Shown one piece after another: positions 21,418-30,015 of a stretch of DNA of 64,000 bases. Below the pieces are notes generated by a model. It had not been told where the DNA came from, made no database searches, and worked only from the letters and a program-made list of their open reading frames with translations. This stretch comes from Porphyridium purpureum. Taxonomy: Eukaryota; Rhodophyta; Bangiophyceae; Porphyridiales; Porphyridiaceae. Position numbers and translations under genes: made by a program. Numbering within the stretch: position 1 is the first letter of the stretch; the number at the start of each line of letters is the position of its first letter. The stretch covers positions 310,001 through 374,000 of the forward strand of contig VRMN01000013.1 of the NCBI GenBank assembly GCA_008690995.1, read 5' to 3'.

Positions 21418-22458
21418 ATGGACAAGACGACATTCGAAGCTCAGGTGCCATCACGGGTGTCTGCCATTGTGTCTCTCTTTCACGCGGAGAAGCATTTTCA
21501 AGCCGCGCGAAGCTTGCTGGCGTTAACAGAAGAAGCGGGCGTCTTGAACGCGCAAGGCGCTGTGGACACGGAATGTGCAAGGTATGTTGAAATCCCGCTC
21601 ATTCGGCAGATAGAGAGCGAGGTGCTCAAGACGCTGGAGCTGCTGCGATCCGAGGAAGGCTGGCAGATCTCTTATGAAGGAAATAATACCAAAGTATGGT
21701 ATCGACAGTCAGCCAACTCGTCGCTCAACACTTTCAAAGTTGAAGGCACGCTGCTTGCGCCCGTCGTGAATGTTGCTGCACTGCTAAACGAAATCGACTT
21801 GTTCGGCGAGCTATTCTGGTTCATGAGGCAGACCAAGGAGACCGAGCGCGTCTCGCGTACGCGAACGGCCTTCTCCATCGCGACGTCTCTGTTTTGGCCC
21901 TTGAGCGACCGCTTTGCAAATGTGCTCGGGTACGCAGTGGATGGCCTGGACGAGGATGAGTGCATGATGATTGTCTGCCGCGACATGGACTATGACGTGG
22001 ATGTGAACGCCAAGGGCCAGAAATTTGCCAAGGTGCCCGTGCCCAAGGGCGCGGTGCCGATGAGAGCGGAGCTTATTGGCTGGCAGTTTGTTCCCATCGA
22101 GCCGACGCTGACCACAGTGCGGCTTGTCGCTCACGTCGACCTCAATCTTTCGTTTGTGCCGTCTGCGTTCGTGAATTGGGCGAGCAAGGCGTTTGCGCGA
22201 CACACCATTGCGACGCTAGACCACCAGGCGAAGCAGCTGCCGCCTGCGCACCAGCAGCGGCTCGTCGACCCGGAGAGGCGCCAGGTGTACGACTGGATAG
22301 ACGGGCAGCTACGCAGCTACTGGGAGAAGAAGGGCAAGGCCGACGTGTACGACGGCGGGGAGCTGCACAACGATCCGGGACGCAAGCTGTCGGATGTTGG
22401 GAATGCGACCGGCCCGGACAAGAAGCTCGTGATGCAAATGATGAAGGGCGGGAAGTGA
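21418..22458 (+). CDS. START-domain lipid-binding protein
   Basis: The first ATG in frame is 21418 (MDKTTFEAQ), giving 346 residues. Residues about 1-80 are helical (coil-like, EIPLIRQIESEVLKTLELL). A START-type fold follows: WQISYEGNNTKVWYR, FKVEGTLLAPV, AALLNEIDLF, then TAFSIATSLFWPLSDRF, GYAVDGLDEDECMMIV and GWQFVPIEPTLTTVRLVAHVD, ending with a long helix (FVNWASKAFARHTI). START domains bind sterols, phospholipids or ceramides in a closed cavity. No membrane segment or signal is obvious. The protein ends with a basic, Gly-rich tail. The ligand cannot be told from sequence. Confidence 0.7.
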   Translation: MDKTTFEAQVPSRVSAIVSLFHAEKHFQAARSLLALTEEAGVLNAQGAVDTECARYVEIPLIRQIESEVLKTLELLRSEEGWQISYEGNNTKVWYRQSANSSLNTFKVEGTLLAPVVNVAALLNEIDLFGELFWFMRQTKETERVSRTRTAFSIATSLFWPLSDRFANVLGYAVDGLDEDECMMIVCRDMDYDVDVNAKGQKFAKVPVPKGAVPMRAELIGWQFVPIEPTLTTVRLVAHVDLNLSFVPSAFVNWASKAFARHTIATLDHQAKQLPPAHQQRLVDPERRQVYDWIDGQLRSYWEKKGKADVYDGGELHNDPGRKLSDVGNATGPDKKLVMQMMKGGK

Positions 22459-23704
22459 GAAGAATGACATCTTGCCAACGGCGCGAGGAGCCCAGGCAAC
22501 TAACTTGGTGAGAGTGGAGAGTGGTCGTGCAAGCTCAGCCAAGCCTGTACCGCTCCGTGTTCTCCTGCGCCTCGCTCGCTCTGTGCATGAATTTACACGC
22601 GAGGACCGTGCGGCCTCGTGCGAACGGATGAAGAATTAAATCGCTAGACTTGATAAGCTTAAGGCTGTGCGAGAGCGTTCCGAATGACACGCACCGCGCG
22701 GCACGCCGTGGTATCGCGCAGATCGGCGTCCACGCCTCTGGTAGTCGCGCGCATCCGTTGGCGCGCGCGCACGCCGGCAGTGGAAAGTAAAGCCCCGCTG
22801 CCGGCCGGGATCGGTCGAGTCCGCCGCCACCAGCTGCACCGTTGCAAACATAGCAGCTCCACGTCGCCAGACACGTAGCCGCACACACATCATCATCATC
22901 ACCCGCAAACTATCGTCCCACTTGGAGCGAGTTCTGGTACGTGTTCGCTCGACACAAACACGCGCCCCTACCCAATCTGCGCGCGTTACTATGAAAAAAG
23001 GGCACGCGTTGCTAAAAATAGACGGGGAGAGATAATTCATGCATGGAGGCGCTGTAGCGCGAGAGACGCGGCAGCTAAGTTTAGCTGCGGGATAGAAAGT
23101 GACCCAACACCGCGTGCAAATCATCGGTTCCTGTTGGAACAAGGCGGGGGAGTGTACTAAAAGCGGTGCGTTTGGGTAGAGCGGGCATGTATGCGTAGCG
23201 GATGCTGCTGCTACTGCCACGAAACGCCGTGCGCGTGTGAGTGCGAGTGCGCGACAAGCGACTGGGACACAGGGGGCGTTGGTGGCAGTGGTGGTGGTGG
23301 TGGTGGTAGTGGTGGTGGTGGTGGCACGGCGTGCGGGCAGTCAGGTGGCAGGGGGTGGTGGGGAGGGAGGTGGTTAAGTTCGTGGCGTGCTGGTGCTCAC
23401 TGCGCGCGGTCGTTGGGAGCAAAGAAGCGTGCCGGGCGGGATTTATGGCGGCGATGCATCACAGGAGGGTGCTGGCGTTTGGGCGTGCGTTATGCTGGCG
23501 GAACTAAGGCGTAGAGGAGAACGACGCGGAAGAAGAATGACGATGGGGCAAGAGTGGGTGTCAGGGGTTGCCGCGAGGGTGGGTCCACTTGGTGCAGCTG
23601 GTGGTGGTGGTGGCGGTGGTGGGTGTATAGGCGTGACGGGTGGGGTTGCTAGAAGGCCGGCGTATCGGTGGGAAGCGGAGCGCGCGCGCGCGCAGCGGCG
23701 CACG
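22459..23704. other. Intergenic stretch with G-rich and GGT-repeat leader
   Basis: No protein-like frame is seen except low-complexity Gly runs. The right half is the G-rich leader of the PH-kinase gene; frames open upstream of 23705 translate Gly/Arg repeats and are unlikely to be used. Confidence 0.45.
23279..23325 (+). repeat. (GGT)n microsatellite
   Basis: About 13 near-perfect ggt/gtg triplets lie upstream of the PH-kinase gene; a second, shorter ggt run lies near 23,600-23,622. Confidence 0.85.
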
Positions 23705-24880
23705 ATGGGCGAGCAGAATGGGACGGCGGCCGCGGAGGAAGACAAGGAGAACAGCGCCATCACGTTTCTGCACGGCCAGGAGGTCGAGCATAACGGATGG
23801 CTCATAAAGCGGTCCAACGGCATGCTGCCAGTCAAGAAGAAGAGGTACTTTATTATTTCGGGCTCGGAGCTCACGTGCCGCGCGGCGCCCAACGACGAGA
23901 GCAAGTGGACCATCAACTTGCTCAACGCGCAGCTCGAGACAGACCGCGAGAAGCTCCGGCTGGTGGTCACGGCAGGTGAGCGGAAGGTGCAGCTGCAGGC
24001 GGCAAACAGCTCGGACTTTGCGGCCTGGGAGAAGGCCATCAAGTCGTCACGCTGTCAGAACATCGAGCAGTTTTACGAATTAGGAGATACGATTGGCGAA
24101 GGCGGCTTCGCGGTGGTCAAGGTGGGCATTGATCGCGAGACCATGACCAAGTACGCGGTCAAAATCGTGCACAAGCAGCTGGACGACGAGCATAACATGC
24201 AGTTCCTTCACCGCGAGCTGCTCATCATGAAGACCATCAACTCGCCCCACGTGATTCGCACGTTTGACGTGTTTGACTCGCCGCGCGAGCTGTACTTTGT
24301 GCTCGAGTACATGGCCGCCGGCACGCTTCACGAGCTGTACCAGAAGAACAAGCCGTTCAGCGAGCAGCAAGTCAGCTCAGTCATGTTCGACATTCTGAGC
24401 GGAATCAAATACCTCCACTCCAAGCGGATTGTGCACCGAGACCTCAAACTGAAAAACGTGCTGGCGTCGAACAAGGAGATGCCGTTCAATCTGAAACTGG
24501 CCGACTTTGGGCTGAGTAACTTTGTGGGCCCCACCACGACGCGCAAGGTTGTGCTCAAGAGCCAGGTTGGCAGTCCACATTACGTCGCGCCCGAAGTGCT
24601 GCGCGACACTGTCTACGGCCCGGCGGTGGATCTGTGGTCGATTGGGGTCATGATGCACATCATGCTGAGCGGCAAGTACCCCTTTGCCGGGAAGACGATT
24701 CCTGAGACGCTGGAAATGGTCGCGCGGGCCCATTTCCGCATGCGCGACGACTGGTTCCCTGAGCAGCTCAGCGCCGATGCCATTGACCTGTTGCACAAGC
24801 TTCTTCAGGAGGACCCGAAAAAGAGAATCACGGCAGCGGATGCGCTTCAACATCCGTTCATTCTGAACAAGTCGGGTTGA
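23705..24880 (+). CDS. PH-domain serine/threonine protein kinase (CaMK-like)
   Basis: The ATG at 23705 (MGEQNGTAAA) is chosen because the frame upstream is Gly/Arg low complexity. Of 391 residues, 26-116 form a pleckstrin-homology domain (HNGWLIKRSNG ... FAAWEKAIKSS), which usually binds phosphoinositides. The kinase domain follows at once: GEGGFAVVKV glycine loop (131-140), AVK with Lys153, HRDLKLKN catalytic loop (244-251), DFG (267-269) and APE (295-297), ending near 388 with RITAADALQHPFI. All catalytic residues are present. The VHRDLKLKN and SPHYVAPEVL forms point to the CAMK group. An N-terminal PH fused directly to a CaMK-like kinase suggests recruitment to membranes; the target is unknown. 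Confidence 0.9.
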   Translation: MGEQNGTAAAEEDKENSAITFLHGQEVEHNGWLIKRSNGMLPVKKKRYFIISGSELTCRAAPNDESKWTINLLNAQLETDREKLRLVVTAGERKVQLQAANSSDFAAWEKAIKSSRCQNIEQFYELGDTIGEGGFAVVKVGIDRETMTKYAVKIVHKQLDDEHNMQFLHRELLIMKTINSPHVIRTFDVFDSPRELYFVLEYMAAGTLHELYQKNKPFSEQQVSSVMFDILSGIKYLHSKRIVHRDLKLKNVLASNKEMPFNLKLADFGLSNFVGPTTTRKVVLKSQVGSPHYVAPEVLRDTVYGPAVDLWSIGVMMHIMLSGKYPFAGKTIPETLEMVARAHFRMRDDWFPEQLSADAIDLLHKLLQEDPKKRITAADALQHPFILNKSG

Positions 24881-25215
24881 GACCGGATACGAGTCGCCGT
24901 AGGACCCAAGGGGTGGAGATGGAGCTTTGGTCTCGGGACGTTTCGCTTTGTCTAACTCGACCGGTCAACCCAAAGAAAAAACAGAAACAAAAAAGAAACA
25001 AGAACAACAACAACAAGAAACTCTTCCGATAAAATTCTTATTTTATTCTTGATTTTCTTTGTGCCCGTTTTGGTCTCTTGAGGCGGCGCGACACAGAGGA
25101 GACGCAGACACGGCACGCGAACCTCAAGCGGTAGTATCGTGTGCGTCCATCTGGCTCGCTGTGCAATATCATACTTCCCATCCGTATCTACACGAGCTCC
25201 CCCCGCGCTTCGGCG
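24881..25215. other. Convergent gap between kinase and carbonic anhydrase genes
   Basis: This is a short stretch between two converging genes, with an A-rich tract near 24,975-25,020 and an AT-rich tract after it (aaaattcttattttattctt), as expected for 3' ends. No gene is seen. Confidence 0.5.
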
Positions 25216-26183
25216 TTATAGCTCAGTCACCGGCATGTAATAGCGCGAGCCGCGTTCCTTACCGCTCAGCTGCAGCGGCCGCCAATTGGCCCCGCCCTGC
25301 ACGGCCTGCAGGCGAGCCATTTGGTCCATTGTCATTTGCGCGGTCCTGGAGAATACAAACCACAGAATGCCCTCGGAGCAAGGCGGCGTGGTGAGAGACC
25401 CCATGTAATTAAAGTAGGCCGCCTTTTCAAACGTGGGCACAAAGTCCTTCAAAGAACCGGCCTTCAAGGGCTGGCCGCCTGCCTCGGGCGCATTCGGATT
25501 GGGCAGTGACTTGAGCACTGTCTCGGTCCACTGGCACGGATTTGGGGACTCTCGGTACAACACACCGACCACGGCATTGGAAGGCGCATTGTCGCCCGCC
25601 CACACGGGGCGATCTGCGCTTGCTTCCTTGTCAAGGCCAAACACAAAGTGCACCTCGGCAATGCCCTTCTCACCGCGCAGCGCGTGCTCGCTTGAGCTCG
25701 TGTGGAAATGGAATTGCAGGAACTTGTACACAAACCCGTTGGGTAGCAGCATGCGGATCGCCGGTTCTGCGTCGGAAGCGACCTGCGGAAACGAGAACGG
25801 CCCACCTGGGCGCGTGCGCTTGCCCTGGAACGTCGGGTTGGCGGCAAACTTGAGCCGCGGTGTCTGCAACTTGGCCGTGACGTCGTTTTTGGACACCGTC
25901 CACGACTGCCAGATATCTGTGCGCAGATCAATCGGACTCTGGTGCGGCGCATCCAGGCAGATCTTAATTTTAATCTTCCAGATAGCCCCGCCAGCGTACG
26001 TTGTCCCTTTGGTAACCCCAGCACCAGCGCGTCCGCCATGCGGTTTCAGGGCGCCACCAGCCACGCCACGGCGCTCGCCGCCAGCCCTTTCGTCAGCGCA
26101 GCGCCGAGCGCACCGCCGGCGCGACACACTCGGAACGTCGCTGATGCTGTCTCTGCCGAGTCTGCGTCTTCGTGTTCACCCAT
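25216..26183 (-). CDS. Alpha-type carbonic anhydrase, N-terminus in another frame
   Basis: The body matches alpha-CA: HQSPIDL, FLQFHFHTSSSEHALRG (two zinc His), EVHFVFG (third zinc His) and YMGSLTTPPCSEGILWFVF. It hydrates CO2 to bicarbonate, and in algae serves carbon supply. In this frame there is no ATG before QSPIDL. Upstream in another frame an ATG at 26183 begins MGEHEDADSAET and leads to a hydrophobic run (LTKGLAASAVAWLVAP), which looks like a signal peptide or membrane anchor; the frame must change near 26,040-26,080. All active-site residues are present, so the enzyme is probably real and the break either an error or a tiny unseen intron. Secretion or organelle targeting is inferred. 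Confidence 0.8.
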
Positions 26184-27209
26184 TATAATGTGCGGGCACA
26201 GCAGTCCAGCAGAGGTAACGCAGCGCGCAACCGCTCGCGTTTCGCTCATCTCCCTCATGCGCGTGCGGCAGCGCACCCTCGCGGTGAAAACGCGAAGCCG
26301 TGAGGCCAGCGCCCTCTGCTCTTTCGCCCATGGACAGCCGCTGCCCATTTCAGCCCACGCCGCAGCTGCGCCGACTTCGGACCCGCCGCTCCCTCAGCCG
26401 CATTCTGCCGCGCGGGATGGCTGTGCGCCGCGCCACCGCTCGACACCCAGCTGCTGCTGCTGCTGCTGCAGCTGCTGCAGTTGGGCCCGAACTCCGAGCG
26501 GCGCACCCACTCCAAACGCCAGAACCATGCCTGCCTTTGGTCACCTGTGCGCCTCTTCTATTTGCTTCCGCCTACGGACCGAACCAGATGTGGCGCAAGC
26601 AGCGGCACGTACCTGCCCGTGCAAACCCCCGATGCGAATGTGTGTGCCTGTTGAGTCCCCTATCCGCCCTTCGTGCAGTTCTTTTCACCACAGTCCGTGC
26701 TGCCACAGCTGCTGCTGCTGTTGGTGGACGTGGATGTGGTGGTGTTGAGACGCGAGCTGGCCAGCTGAGCTTGATGCGCAGGCGCGCAGAGGGGCGAGTC
26801 GCGGAGGGCGCACGTTCCAACCCGTTGCAAACGCCGCACGCCCACCCCCCTCACCTCAGCCACAACCCCAGTACAACATACAGCGCGCATGGGATGTACG
26901 AAACGGGCCCGGAAAATGCGCCAGACCTCCCATTCTTCTCATTTTCAATCCACACACATGCGCGACCGCGCGGGGTAGAGACGGTGGTGGTGGAGATGGA
27001 GATAGCGTTGCAATCACCCTCACACCCACATACGAAATAACGCTGTTTGCATACGAACACATGCAGCTTGCACGCAAAAAGGGTACAGCCGTCTGGAAAT
27101 TTCCGGCGCCGCACACACCGCAGCGCGCATGCAAGCAGCATGGAAAAAGGGAGAACCCCCGCCAGGGCGTAACGGTTCACACCCGCACGGAAATAAACAC
27201 AGCACACGC
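26184..27209. other. Intergenic stretch, low-complexity
   Basis: Several frames over 200 codons cross here but translate Ala, Ser or Cys runs and match nothing I know. The stretch includes a CTG repeat and the promoter side of the carbonic anhydrase gene. Confidence 0.4.
26450..26480 (+). repeat. (CTG)n microsatellite
   Basis: There are about ten ctg/cag triplets, producing poly-Ala or poly-Ser frames on the two strands. Confidence 0.85.
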
Positions 27210-27402
27210 GGTACACTGAGGGGTACACTGAGGGGTACACTGAGGGGTACACTGAGGGGTACACTGTTGTAGGGTGGAGTACACTGGTGTACGGTTGAGT
27301 ACGGTGGGGTACGGTTGAGTACGGTGGAGTACGGTGGAGTACAGTGAGTACGGTAGAGTACAGTGAGATACAGTGAGTACGGTGGAGTACAGTGAGATAC
27401 AA
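27210..27402 (+). repeat. GTAC-rich minisatellite
   Basis: The left part has about five copies of a 12-base unit (ggggtacactga); the right part degenerates into 9-11-base units such as gagtacggtg and gagtacagtg. Nearly every unit keeps a GTAC core. The array stops a few bases before the old reverse LTR. Frames through it give repeated CTPPYSTV-like peptides that are not genes. Confidence 0.85.
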
Positions 27403-27409
27403 ACTTTAA

Positions 27410-28205
27410 ATTCTCGCACGCTTGATGATGACAAGCGCACGAACCCGGATGACACAACCCTTCTCAGATGACCGAACCCCAGCAACACGACGCACACAGC
27501 ACAGAGAACACAACCACACGACGCACACAACACAGACGACGAATACCCGGGGCGTGGAAAATCCAACGTATAGGGCCTCTACTATTGCCCTTCGCGTCGG
27601 CACAGACAGCACCGGTCTCGACAGGGGCAGGGTGTCGTAACGGACAAAGCCGCCGTCTGCCTTCAGTGCTCCAAGAGCACCGAAACCCCCCAGACACGAT
27701 GTGCTGCTGGCTCTGCTACACAGGCTCAGCAAAAGGCCCTACGCCTTCCGACGACCACGCCCAGGCACCCGACACCAAAGAACAACTCTTCCTTTATTCT
27801 CTGTGTCCTACTCCCTTGCCTCTACTTCTTCCGCTCTCAAGAAATCCGGGGAACCGCACGGGCCCGCGCCCATTATATACCCCGCCGTCCTTGCTGTCCT
27901 TGACGCGGAAGGGAGAAATTATTTCTCCCAAAAGGCTGGGCTTTCCTCCGTTCGTTCCACGGAACGAAGCCACAGCCAGCCACGTCAGCAAGCGGCTCAA
28001 TGGGTGCCGGCCGGCCGCCAAGCGGCTCCTGCTTCCCTCGGACACGCGACTCCGGCTCCTCGGGGCGAAAGACAACAATGCACAAAACCAGAGGTACAGG
28101 GTAAAAAACCACGCGGGCGAAAAAGCCCCTGTACCTCAAACAATTCCGAGACGCCGTACCTCCGGGTGTACACCCAGGGCGTCTCTCGGACCGGAACACT
28201 TTTCG
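27410..28205 (-). repeat. Old reverse-oriented LTR related to copia B
   Basis: Read on the minus strand, this 0.8-kb stretch is colinear with the copia B LTR. Shared blocks include gaaaatccaacgtataggg near 27,557, accggtctcgacag near 27,611, cgtccttgctgtccttgac near 27,890, cgttccacggaacgaagcc near 27,954 and gcgtctctcgg near 28,180. Divergence is large, so it is a much older fossil, either a solo LTR or the end of a lost element. The left boundary is approximate. It directly abuts the young element. Confidence 0.7.
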
Positions 28206-28998
28206 TGGAATTTTAGGGTTCCGCCCCGAGAGACGCCGTAGGGTTTTGAGTACAAAACCCTAGAAAGTTCTATGATGAAAGATTGTTCGAGAAGCGTGAT
28301 GATCTCGGACCTGCGAAATGTTTGTCATTGTCGTTTTGTGTGGCCTTGTGCAAAGGTCAAAGGCCGGCCGAAGCTTCTGGATTCGTTCTTGACGCGCCCT
28401 CCCGGCCATTTTCCGGATACGTGGCCGGCTGTGGTTGCGAGTTGTGGAACGAATCAAAACCTGTGGTGGAAATTCGTCCTGTTGGAGAAATTTGTTCTCC
28501 CGTCCTTGCTGGAAAGAGCAAGGACGAAGGGTATAAAAGGACGAAGGGGCAAGCTGGTTCCCAGGAATTTCCAGGTCAAGGTAGAAGAAGAGGTAAGGGC
28601 AAATAGAATAAAAAGAGAATTGGTTAGTTGGATTGAGGCAGTCGTTGGAAGACTTGGGTTGGATTTGCGGGAGAGGCACGCTAGCGTGTTGTGCGAGCGG
28701 ATATCGGTCTGGAGTGTTTTTAAAAAGGCAGCTGGGGTTTAAACGTACCTTCCATCACCCTTCACTTGTCAAGACCGGTCCACTCCCTCTCGTAGTCCCC
28801 TATAAGTTGAATTTTCTGTCCTCTCTTCCTTTCTAGCCACTTTTCTCTGATTGTCCTGCTTGTCCTTCCGTTCGTTTCGGTGTGTCGGTTCGTCGTCGGT
28901 TTGTCAGTTTCCGGGGTGTGGCGGTTTCCAGTTCCTGTTATCGGTGAAGCGGTCCGGTTTTGTTGATTCGGTTACAAAGCAGAAAGGGAGAAATTCCA
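28206..28998 (+). repeat. 5' LTR of copia B
   Basis: A 793-bp repeat with 8-base inverted ends (TGGAATTT/AAATTCCA). It contains a TATA box near 28,532 and a perfect 9-bp-stem palindrome at 28240-28261 (agggttttg/caaaaccct). Its left edge touches the older reverse LTR. Confidence 0.92.
28532..28538 (+). promoter_or_regulatory. TATA box of the copia B LTR
   Basis: The motif tataaaa lies 327 bases into the LTR and is repeated at 33496-33502 in the 3' copy. It is a likely core promoter for the element's genomic RNA. Confidence 0.6.
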
Positions 28999-29000
28999 AG

Positions 29001-29013
29001 TGGTATCATCGCC
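29001..29013 (+). other. Primer-binding site of copia B
   Basis: The sequence tggtatcatcgcc, two bases after the 5' LTR, resembles the tggtatcagagc site that many Copia elements use to pair with initiator Met-tRNA. Confidence 0.65.
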
Positions 29014-29029
29014 CGGTTGTTTGGAGAAA

Positions 29030-29977
29030 ATGGAAAGCCATGAAATGGAAATGAATGTCCCGCAGGAGAATGCGGCATGGATTGAGGCAGCTAATCAGCT
29101 GCATGCGCGCATTGCGGGACAGGAGATGATGATGGCACAAGTGCAGGAAGCGAATCGTAACCTCCATGAAATGATGCATGTTTTGTTGCGCCAGCAGACC
29201 GTGGCGTCTGGGTCTGGTGACAACGATCGTGCCATGGCCGCGTTAATTGGGCGCAGTTTGAGAAAGTTTGATGGTCAGCGTGACAAGCTCGTTGTCAATG
29301 AATGGCTGATGCGAATGAAGAGCGACCTGGATATCTGCATGCCCGCAGATGCTTTGGACTCGCAGAAAGTGATTGTTGCAAGTCGCTTTTTCGAGAGGGA
29401 CGCAGCGCTGCTTTGGGCAGCTCGTCCGGAGGAGCAGAGAAAGGGCCTTGCAGAGGCCGGATGGGATGCGTTCGCAAACTTCGTGCGCACAGCGTTTGAG
29501 CCGCCGCAGGCGCATTTGACAGCGCGCACCAATCTGTATCAGTTGAAGCAAGGGAAAATGACGGTCGCAGAATTTGAGCAGAATCTCAGGATGACAGCGT
29601 TATCAGTTGAAGATGTGACAGATGCAGAACTGAACACCATCTTCACGCTGGGCTTGAAGGAGAAACTGCGTATTGAGGTGGCCCGTCAGGACACAAGGAC
29701 CTTGGAAGAATCACTGAAAGTTGCGTTGGCAGCTGAGCAGGTTGCAAAGTTCGGAGGAGATATGAGTCAAGTGATCAAGAACTCGTCATCGACTCATAGC
29801 AGGGCGTTCTCGTCGCATTCTGGTAGCGCACCAATGGATTTGGGAGCCATGGACAAGCGGAAGTCTGGCAAGACCAAAGTGAAGTGTTACCATTGTGGAG
29901 AACGTGGACACATTAAGCCCAAATGCCCTAAATTGAAGGAGCGCTTGGCAGGTGGTCCGCCAGAGCCGGAAAACTAA
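29030..29977 (+). CDS. Copia B Gag, Ty3/Gypsy-like, with zinc knuckle
   Basis: The first ATG after the primer site (29030) gives 315 residues. The middle resembles the Gypsy-type retrotransposon Gag domain: LRKFDGQRDKLVVNEWLMRM, FFERDAALLWAARP, WDAFANFVRTAFEP, NLYQLKQGKMTVAEFEQNL and FTLGLKEKLRIEV. A CCHC zinc knuckle (CYHCGERGHIKPKC) is near the C-terminus. It forms the particle coat in such elements. A separate Pol frame starts 38 bases after its stop. Confidence 0.8.
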   Translation: MESHEMEMNVPQENAAWIEAANQLHARIAGQEMMMAQVQEANRNLHEMMHVLLRQQTVASGSGDNDRAMAALIGRSLRKFDGQRDKLVVNEWLMRMKSDLDICMPADALDSQKVIVASRFFERDAALLWAARPEEQRKGLAEAGWDAFANFVRTAFEPPQAHLTARTNLYQLKQGKMTVAEFEQNLRMTALSVEDVTDAELNTIFTLGLKEKLRIEVARQDTRTLEESLKVALAAEQVAKFGGDMSQVIKNSSSTHSRAFSSHSGSAPMDLGAMDKRKSGKTKVKCYHCGERGHIKPKCPKLKERLAGGPPEPEN

Positions 29978-30015
29978 GACCTCGAGAGCCAAGACAGGAG
30001 GAGATCTCGAGGGGA

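Noticed and set aside
26300-27040. 246-codon plus-strand frame
   Set aside because: It translates Ala and His/Pro runs around a CTG repeat and shows no domain; probably chance in GC-rich sequence.
27202-27402. CRISPR-like array
   Set aside because: Repeats are contiguous and degenerate with no unique spacers, in eukaryotic DNA; it is a minisatellite.
27020-27566. Minus-strand frames with repeated CTPPYSTV-like peptides
   Set aside because: They come from the GTAC minisatellite, not a gene.
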